From NCBI GenBank assembly GCA_030431485.1, contig JAUIIR010000034.1:1-41354 (forward strand): a DNA stretch of 41,354 nucleotides. Direction: 5' to 3'. The stretch is from Alphaproteobacteria bacterium (GTDB lineage Bacteria > Pseudomonadota > Alphaproteobacteria > Rhodobacterales > Rhodobacteraceae). This document shows, piece after piece, positions 35,889-41,354 of the stretch. The position numbers were made by a program, and so were the translations under genes. Below the pieces are notes generated by a model. That model was not told the DNA's origin and did not search any database. It saw only the letters and a program-made list of their open reading frames with translations. Numbering within the stretch: the stretch's first letter is position 1; each line of letters starts with the position of its first letter.

Positions 35889-36693
35889 TCCCACACGCCC
35901 AACCGGCCCAAAGATTATCGCCATTGCGAACCAGAAGGGCGGCGTTGGTAAGACGACCACAGCTATAAACTTTGCGTCTGCACTGTCCGAGATTGGGCAG
36001 AAGGTGCTTGTGGTTGATCTGGATCCGCAAGGCAACGCCTCAACTGGGCTTGGCATCATGCCGGAAGATCGCCACGCAACAACGTATGACCTTTTGCTAG
36101 ATGATTTTCCTCTGTCCGACATCATCTGCAAGACAGGCCAAGACAATCTGTTTCTGGTTCCGTCCACCACAGATCTGAGTTCTGCAGACATTGAGCTTAT
36201 TGCCAATGAGAAACGCAGCTATCTTTTACATGATGCGCTTCGGCAGACCGAAATGGATCAATTCGGATTTGATTTCATCCTGATTGATTGCCCGCCTTCG
36301 CTGAACTTGTTGACGGTGAACGCGATGGTCGCGGCGCATTCCGTTCTCGTCCCGTTGCAAAGTGAGTTCTTTGCGTTGGAAGGTTTGAGTCAATTGATGC
36401 TGACCATCCGTGAAGTCAGGCAGTCTGCAAACCCATCGCTGCGGATCGAGGGTGTGGTCCTTACGATGTACGATTCACGCAATAACCTGTCCCAGCAGGT
36501 AGAAAGCGATGCGCGGGAGAATCTTGGTGATCTGGTTTTCAAGACAGTGATCCCTCGCAATGTCCGGCTCAGCGAAGCGCCTTCATATGCGATGCCTGTT
36601 CTGGAATATGATACTACATCCAAGGGTGCCATTGCCTATCGAGCCTTGGCGCGCGAGTTGCTGAGTAAACATGAAACAATGACAGCAGCGTAG
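35881..36693 (+). CDS. parA: Chromosome partitioning ATPase ParA
   Basis: Walker-type ATPase that moves ParB-parS complexes to segregate the replicated origin. The start at GTG 35881 has GGAGG eight bases upstream and gives 270 residues, [18 protein letters not shown]; a TTG at 35866 lies before the Shine-Dalgarno. The deviant Walker A is KGGVGKTT, followed by VVDLDPQGNASTGLG and IDCPPSLNLLT. No N-terminal helix-turn-helix, so this is the chromosomal type. Confidence 0.96.
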   Translation: MFDPTRPTGPKIIAIANQKGGVGKTTTAINFASALSEIGQKVLVVDLDPQGNASTGLGIMPEDRHATTYDLLLDDFPLSDIICKTGQDNLFLVPSTTDLSSADIELIANEKRSYLLHDALRQTEMDQFGFDFILIDCPPSLNLLTVNAMVAAHSVLVPLQSEFFALEGLSQLMLTIREVRQSANPSLRIEGVVLTMYDSRNNLSQQVESDARENLGDLVFKTVIPRNVRLSEAPSYAMPVLEYDTTSKGAIAYRALARELLSKHETMTAA

Positions 36694-36702
36694 GTAGAGC
36701 GG

Positions 36703-37614
36703 ATGTCAGAGAAAAAAGAACAAAGGCGAGGCTTGGGTCGAGGATTGTCGGCTTTGATGGCAGATATCGAGCCTTCTGCTGATGCTGCGGTTTCGACGGG
36801 TGAACGGCCAACACGCAGTTTGCCCGTTGATCAACTTTTTCCAAACCCTGATCAGCCACGGCGACAGTTCAATGCCGAGGCTCTTGATGAGTTGAAAGAG
36901 TCGATCAAGAGCAAGGGTGTTATCCAGCCTTTGATTGTGCGACCTCGGGGTAGTGCGGCCAATCAGTATGAAATCGTTGCCGGTGAACGTCGTTGGCGAG
37001 CTGCGCAGGCTGCCGGAGTCCATGACGTCCCAGTGGTGATCCGCGATTTTTCGGATGAAGATGTTCTTGAGATTGCGATTATCGAGAACATTCAGCGCGC
37101 AGATCTGAACCCGATTGAAGAGGCGGCCGGGTATGAACAGCTCATGTCACGCTTTGGGCATACCCAGGAGAAGCTGGCGAGAGCCCTTGGAAAAAGCCGG
37201 AGCCACATTGCGAACCTGTTGCGGCTTTTGAATTTGCCGGATGTGGTCAAACAGGCCGTTGTGGACGGAAAGCTATCAGCGGGTCATGCGCGTGCATTGG
37301 TCACCGCACCTGATCCGGTTCTGTTGGCTGGGCAAATCGTGCGTCAGGGCCTGTCGGTCCGTGACGCCGAGCGTTTGGTACGCGACGCGCAAACTGCAGG
37401 CGACGCGCCGAAGGTAAAGAGCCAACCGCGCACCGCCAGCGGCGCTGGGAAAGATGCCGACACCAAAGCACTTGAGGGTGATTTGTCCGCTGCTTTGGGA
37501 ATGAAAGTTTCGATCAATCACAGCGCCGGCAAAGAATCCGGGACCATTACGATCACGTACGACACGCTGGATGATCTTGATAAACTGTGCTCGGTACTCA
37601 GTTCTGCGAACTGA
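36703..37614 (+). CDS. parB: Chromosome partitioning protein ParB
   Basis: CTP-dependent clamp that loads at parS and spreads along DNA. The 303-residue protein has an N-terminal ParA-contacting segment (RRGLGRGLSALM), the CTP-binding motif VAGERRWRAAQAAG, the arginine patch ENIQRADLNPIEEA, a helix-turn-helix for parS (about 155-190, KLARALGKSRSHIANLLRLL), and a C-terminal dimerisation part. It lies nine bases after parA. Its stop abuts the convergent hemW stop. Confidence 0.97.
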   Translation: MSEKKEQRRGLGRGLSALMADIEPSADAAVSTGERPTRSLPVDQLFPNPDQPRRQFNAEALDELKESIKSKGVIQPLIVRPRGSAANQYEIVAGERRWRAAQAAGVHDVPVVIRDFSDEDVLEIAIIENIQRADLNPIEEAAGYEQLMSRFGHTQEKLARALGKSRSHIANLLRLLNLPDVVKQAVVDGKLSAGHARALVTAPDPVLLAGQIVRQGLSVRDAERLVRDAQTAGDAPKVKSQPRTASGAGKDADTKALEGDLSAALGMKVSINHSAGKESGTITITYDTLDDLDKLCSVLSSAN

Positions 37615-38760
37615 TCAGCCTTTTGCGAGTTGAGCGATAAGGTAATTCAGAACCGGACGCCCAATTCTGGTCGCTCCGATACGATCCGCGTCGCGCCAAA
37701 TTAGGCCGTCTTCTTCAAGATCGTTCAAACGGTTTTCGTCAAGCACATGTTGGAGGTCGTCTATCAATAGGCCTTCGGATAGGCGTAACCCCATGATGAG
37801 GCGTTCATCCTCTACATCTAGGAGCGTCAACGCATGCTCCTCGCGAATGCCGTTACCGGACGCAACAGCGGTGAGCCATTTCTCGGGTTGCTTCCAGCAT
37901 TCCGTGGCATGGCGTGTGCCGTTTAATGTCAGGCGACCATGCGCGCCGGGGCCGATACCTGCGTAATCACCGCCACGCCAGTAAAGCAGGTTGTGTTTCG
38001 ATTCTGCGCCGGGTTTGGCATGATTAGAGACTTCGTAAGATATATATCCGGCTTCCTCACACAGGCGCTGGGTCAATTCGTAGAGGTCAGCGCCAAGATC
38101 GTCGGACGGAAGACCGCGTAATTTGCCGTTCTGTGCGCGGTCCCAAAAGGCGGTGCCTTCTTCGATGGTCAGTTGATAAAGAGACAGGTGATCCACTGCC
38201 ATTTCCAGCGCTGTGGTCAACTCCCGTTCCCAATCGTCCAGAGACTGATTTTGGCGTGCGTAGATCAGGTCAAAACTCACGCGATCAAAGAACGATCGTG
38301 CCGTTTCAAAGGCAGTTTGGGCCTCTTCTACAGTGTGGAGGCGACCCAAAGCACGGAGATCGTCCGGTTGAAGCGATTGAACTCCGAGAGACACGCGATT
38401 GACCCCGTGTTTGGCGTAGCCTTCGAAGCGATGTGCTTCAACAGAGGTGGGATTTGCTTCGAGTGTGATTTCTATGTCATTCGCGAACGCCCACACATCG
38501 CGAGCAGCGTCGAGAACGGTTTTAACCGTTTTCGGCTCCATAAGGCTGGGCGTGCCTCCGCCGAAAAAGATGGACGTCAAAACGCGCGGGCCGGTTTCCT
38601 TTCCGGTGCGTCGGATTTCTTGAGCTAAAGCATCCGCCCAAAGGGACTGGTCGACGGCAGAGCGGACATGGCTGTTGAAATCGCAATAGGGGCATTTTGC
38701 GGCGCAAAAGGGCCAGTGCAAATAAAGCCCAAATCCGCGTTCTTGCCAGAGTTCAGCCAA
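37615..38760 (-). CDS. hemW: Radical SAM protein HemW (haem chaperone)
   Basis: Resembles coproporphyrinogen III oxidase HemN but belongs to the HemW branch, which inserts haem into respiratory proteins. The radical-SAM cysteines are in CAAKCPYCDFNSH; GGGTPSL and GIGPGAHG are also visible. The start is uncertain: TTG at 38760 gives about 381 residues ([18 protein letters not shown]), overlaps rdgB by eight bases and matches usual length; an ATG at 38838 would add 26 residues inside rdgB. Confidence 0.9.
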   Translation of the reverse strand: MAELWQERGFGLYLHWPFCAAKCPYCDFNSHVRSAVDQSLWADALAQEIRRTGKETGPRVLTSIFFGGGTPSLMEPKTVKTVLDAARDVWAFANDIEITLEANPTSVEAHRFEGYAKHGVNRVSLGVQSLQPDDLRALGRLHTVEEAQTAFETARSFFDRVSFDLIYARQNQSLDDWERELTTALEMAVDHLSLYQLTIEEGTAFWDRAQNGKLRGLPSDDLGADLYELTQRLCEEAGYISYEVSNHAKPGAESKHNLLYWRGGDYAGIGPGAHGRLTLNGTRHATECWKQPEKWLTAVASGNGIREEHALTLLDVEDERLIMGLRLSEGLLIDDLQHVLDENRLNDLEEDGLIWRDADRIGATRIGRPVLNYLIAQLAKG

Positions 38761-39364
38761 AGCATCCCGCCACGAACTTGCGGAACGCGTCGGCGCGGTG
38801 GCTGATCTTATTCTTTTCCCAGCGGTCCATTTCGCCAAAGGTTATGTCATATCCGTCTGGTTGGAAAACGGGATCGTACCCGTGCCCCTGATCACCGCGC
38901 ATCGGCCAGACAATCTGGCCTTCCATCGTTCCGGGAAACACCTCGTCATGGCCATCAGGCCAGGCAAGAACAAGCGTGCAGCAAAACCGCCCAGTCCACG
39001 GTGGCTCGATGCCGCTGCGAAGTATGGCGTTGTGTGCTTTTACCATCGCCATGACAAAGTCGCGACCTGACTCTGTTTCTGCCCAATCGGCTGTATATAC
39101 ACCGGGCGCACCGTTCAGCGCGTCGATTTCAAGCCCACTGTCATCGGACAGCGCTGGAAGGCCCGTAGCCTTTGCTGCGGCGTGGGCTTTGATCCGGGCA
39201 TTCTCGACAAAGGTGGATCCGTCCTCGATGGGTTCAGGGAGGTTCATCTCGGCCGCGCCAACGACCGAGACACCGTAATCCTTCAAAAGATCCGCAATTT
39301 CCTCAAGCTTTCCCTGATTGTGGGTCGCGACGAGGAGTTGCATTCCTTCGAACTTGCGGGTCAT
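38753..39364 (-). CDS. rdgB: XTP/dITP pyrophosphatase (RdgB/HAM1 family)
   Basis: Cleans the nucleotide pool of inosine and xanthosine triphosphates. 203 residues with [12 protein letters not shown] (substrate/phosphate), [11 protein letters not shown] (metal) and the C-terminal [15 protein letters not shown] region. The ATG overlaps the rph stop (ATGA), so rph-rdgB-hemW form an operon. Confidence 0.95.
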   Translation of the reverse strand: MTRKFEGMQLLVATHNQGKLEEIADLLKDYGVSVVGAAEMNLPEPIEDGSTFVENARIKAHAAAKATGLPALSDDSGLEIDALNGAPGVYTADWAETESGRDFVMAMVKAHNAILRSGIEPPWTGRFCCTLVLAWPDGHDEVFPGTMEGQIVWPMRGDQGHGYDPVFQPDGYDITFGEMDRWEKNKISHRADAFRKFVAGCFG

Positions 39365-40074
39365 TCCGCTGCCTTTAGCTGAAGTGCGACAAGTTCCTGA
39401 ACACCCGCGTCCGCCAGGTCGAGAAGCTCTGTCATCTGCGTGCGCGAGAAAGTAGCGCCTTCTGCAGACATCTGGATCTCAATCAGCTGACCATCACCGC
39501 GCATGATAAAATTGCCATCGACGCCGGCTTCGGAATCTTCGGGGTAATCCAGATCAAGAACCGGCTGCCCCGCATAAATTCCGCAGCTGACCGCCGCGAC
39601 TGGCGAGATCAACGGATCGCTGGTTACGTCACCGGCTTTCATCAGCTTGTTGACAGCCAGACGCAAGGCAACCCAACCTCCGGTGATCGACGCGCAACGG
39701 GTGCCGCCGTCGGCCTGGATGACATCACAATCGACTGTGATCTGACGTTCGCCGAGCGCAACGCGGTCGACGCCAGCCCGCAAGCTGCGCCCGATTAGTC
39801 TCTGAATCTCAACTGTCCGACCCTGCTGTTTGCCTGCTGCGCTTTCACGGCGCATGCGGCTTGTGGTGGAGCGGGGCAGCATGCCGTATTCTGCGGTAAC
39901 CCAGCCAAGGCCGGACCCCTTGATGAACGGAGGCACCCGGTCTTCGATGGTGGCGGTGCACAGCACATGGGTGTCGCCCATGCGGATCATGCATGAGCCT
40001 TCTGCGTGTTTGCTGATCCCGGTTTCGATTGAAACCGCGCGCATTTCGCTTAATTTCCGTCCTGACGGTCGCAT
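39361..40074 (-). CDS. rph: Ribonuclease PH
   Basis: Phosphorolytic 3'-5' exoribonuclease that trims tRNA ends. The start at 40074 ([19 protein letters not shown]) gives 237 residues, the normal length; a longer frame upstream has no homology and would cross the hrcA start. Motifs [20 protein letters not shown] (near residue 25) and the phosphate-binding [10 protein letters not shown] and DADGG-equivalent [18 protein letters not shown] are seen. Confidence 0.96.
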   Translation of the reverse strand: MRPSGRKLSEMRAVSIETGISKHAEGSCMIRMGDTHVLCTATIEDRVPPFIKGSGLGWVTAEYGMLPRSTTSRMRRESAAGKQQGRTVEIQRLIGRSLRAGVDRVALGERQITVDCDVIQADGGTRCASITGGWVALRLAVNKLMKAGDVTSDPLISPVAAVSCGIYAGQPVLDLDYPEDSEAGVDGNFIMRGDGQLIEIQMSAEGATFSRTQMTELLDLADAGVQELVALQLKAAE

Positions 40075-40180
40075 GGTAAGTCCTCTTAATTGCCGTGTAC
40101 GGATACAGGCAGGCTTTCCGGTTTCGCAAGCCAATAGTCTGTTCTGATTAAAGCGACGGTCAATGATACGAGGTGCATGA
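40075..40180. promoter_or_regulatory. Divergent rph-hrcA promoter region
   Basis: 106 bases between the two starts must hold both promoters. I see no CIRCE element (TTAGCACTC-N9-GAGTGCTAA) and no clear heat-shock sigma site; GAGGTG is the hrcA ribosome-binding site at the right edge. Confidence 0.4.
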
Positions 40181-41251
40181 TTGAGCGACGGAACCAAACT
40201 TTTGGACGAACTGAACGACCGGTCCCGCGAAGTGTTTCGCAAGGTGGTCGAAGGTTATCTTGCAAGCGGTGAACCCGTGGGGTCACGCACTTTGACGCGT
40301 ACGCTGGATGAAAAGGTGTCGGCGGCGACCATTCGAAACGTGATGCAGGACCTCGAATTCCTGGGACTGCTGGATAGCCCTCATATCAGTGCGGGGCGGA
40401 TCCCGACTCAACTTGGGCTGCGCATGTTCGTGGACGGCCTTCTTGAGGTGCGTGACCTGGACAATGATGACCGGCAAAAGATTGATGCGACAGTGACCAG
40501 CAACAGTCAGGACGTCGCCAGCATTCTTGATCGGGTCGGATCGGCATTGTCTGGCGTCACGCAAGGCGCGTCACTTGTGCTGACCCCAAAACACGAAGCT
40601 GCCATCAAACATATCGAATTTGTGGCGGTTGGCGGGGATCAAGCATTGGTTGTTTTGGTCTTCTCGGACGGACATGTCGAAAATCGACTGTTCACGCCAC
40701 CGCCGGGACAAACGCCCAGCTCCATGCGGGAGGCTGCGAACTTTCTGAATGCGCTTGTCGAAGGGAAGACGCTGTCAGACCTCAGACTCACGATCAAGGC
40801 TGACATCGCACGCAAACGGCAAGAGCTTGATTCGCTGGCGGCCAGTCTGGTGGAACAGGGACTCGCGATCTGGGATGAAAACGCCGACACCTCTGGGCGT
40901 TTGATCGTACGGGGGAGATCAAATCTTCTGGCTGAAGATACACACGCCGAGGAACTGGACCGGGTTCGAGAGCTTTTCGATGATCTTGAACGCAAGCGGG
41001 ATATTGCCGAATTTCTTGAACTCACTGAACAGGGCGACGGTGTGCGCATTTTTATCGGCTCTGAGAACAAACTTTTCTCACTTTCGGGTTCCTCTTTGGT
41101 CGTGTCTCCATATATGAACGCTGATCGTAAAATTATCGGTGCGGTGGGGGTGATTGGCCCGACTCGTCTGAACTATGGACGCATCGTACCGATTGTCGAC
41201 TACACAGCGCAGCTCGTCGGGAAACTGCTCGGCGACCGCAACCAAGGGTAA
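40181..41251 (+). CDS. hrcA: Heat-inducible transcription repressor HrcA
   Basis: Repressor of groESL/dnaK-type operons through CIRCE sites. 356 residues from a TTG start with GAGGTG seven bases upstream; an ATG at 40177 is in another frame. The N-terminal winged helix ([50 protein letters not shown]) is followed by a GAF-like core. It precedes grpE by four bases, the usual pair. Confidence 0.96.
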   Translation: MSDGTKLLDELNDRSREVFRKVVEGYLASGEPVGSRTLTRTLDEKVSAATIRNVMQDLEFLGLLDSPHISAGRIPTQLGLRMFVDGLLEVRDLDNDDRQKIDATVTSNSQDVASILDRVGSALSGVTQGASLVLTPKHEAAIKHIEFVAVGGDQALVVLVFSDGHVENRLFTPPPGQTPSSMREAANFLNALVEGKTLSDLRLTIKADIARKRQELDSLAASLVEQGLAIWDENADTSGRLIVRGRSNLLAEDTHAEELDRVRELFDDLERKRDIAEFLELTEQGDGVRIFIGSENKLFSLSGSSLVVSPYMNADRKIIGAVGVIGPTRLNYGRIVPIVDYTAQLVGKLLGDRNQG

Positions 41252-41255
41252 CAAA

Positions 41256-41354
41256 ATGGCCGAAACGGATCACACGAAGGATTTCCTTGATAGCCTGGCC
41301 GAGGCTGAGGCAGAGGAAAACGAAGCGCTCGAAGAAGAGATCGACAGCGAAGAG
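41256..41354 (+). CDS. grpE: Nucleotide exchange factor GrpE, 5' part
   Basis: Begins with ATG at 41256 and runs off the window after 33 codons. The visible part, MAETDHTKDFLDSLAEAEAE onward, is the acidic, disordered N-terminus typical of GrpE; the conserved coiled coil and head lie outside. The call rests mainly on the hrcA neighbour and on this acidic composition. Confidence 0.8.
   Translation, partial: MAETDHTKDFLDSLAEAEAEENEALEEEIDSEE

Noticed and set aside
40075..40180. CIRCE element upstream of hrcA
   Set aside because: No TTAGCACTC-like inverted repeat could be found in the gap.
1..41354. CRISPR arrays, rRNA or tRNA genes, prophage or integrase genes
   Set aside because: No regular spaced repeats, no rRNA or tRNA sequences noticed by eye, and no phage-like genes; apart from the IS66 end the window looks free of mobile DNA.

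Overview
The window comes from an alphaproteobacterium of the Rhodobacterales, most probably a Roseobacter-group aerobic anoxygenic phototroph. Three things point there. A type-2 reaction centre with a tetrahaem cytochrome (pufQBALMC) is followed by dxs. The carotenoid genes are of the spheroidene/spheroidenone type (crtA, crtC, crtD, crtF). The flanks carry a typical alphaproteobacterial origin-proximal set (maf-aroE-coaE-dnaQ leftward, rho-mnmE-mnmG-rsmG-parA-parB rightward).

Layout. (1) 1-1210: the 3' end of an IS66-family element sits inside, and has beheaded, a secreted CAP/RTX/DUF4214 protein gene. (2) 1214-24206: half of a photosynthesis gene cluster. A minus-strand superoperon runs crtE-crtF-bchC-bchX-bchY-bchZ-pufQ-pufB-pufA-pufL-pufM-pufC-dxs. 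crtD-crtC diverge from crtE. tspO-crtB-crtI are minus strand. crtA-bchI-bchD-bchO diverge from crtI. Six perfect TGT-N12-ACA palindromes (PpsR/CrtJ-type operators) lie in pairs in front of bchC, between crtE and crtD, and between crtI and crtA. (3) 24173-30333: housekeeping genes smr, mltA, a Tim44-like gene, fxsA, secB, dnaQ, coaE, aroE and maf, many joined by ATGA or GTGA overlaps. (4) 30334-30843: the only long non-coding stretch, AT-rich with DnaA-box-like 9-mers and outward-pointing genes on both sides; it is a good oriC candidate. (5) 30844-37614: rho, mnmE, mnmG, rsmG, parA and parB, with three perfect 16-bp parS sites inside the mnmG and rsmG region. (6) 37615-41354: hemW-rdgB-rph on minus, then hrcA and the start of grpE on plus.

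How the genes work together. dxs and crtE supply isoprenoid precursor and C20 chains. crtB, I, C, D, F and A build spheroidene/spheroidenone. bchI and bchD are two of the three Mg-chelatase subunits, bchX, Y and Z make the chlorophyllide a reductase, and bchC acts just after it. pufB and pufA form LH1, and pufL, M and C form the reaction centre with its cytochrome. Genes normally in the other half of such a cluster (bchFNBHLM, puhA, bchEJGP, ppsR) are not in this window, so they must lie elsewhere in the genome.

The most notable observations are: the half-cluster lying beside the candidate origin; crtC, which lacks any plausible start codon near its conserved N-terminus and overlaps crtD; a dense run of six hairpins between pufC and dxs; parS sites built into the first codons or ribosome-binding regions of mnmG and rsmG; and a secB terminator embedded in the end of dnaQ.
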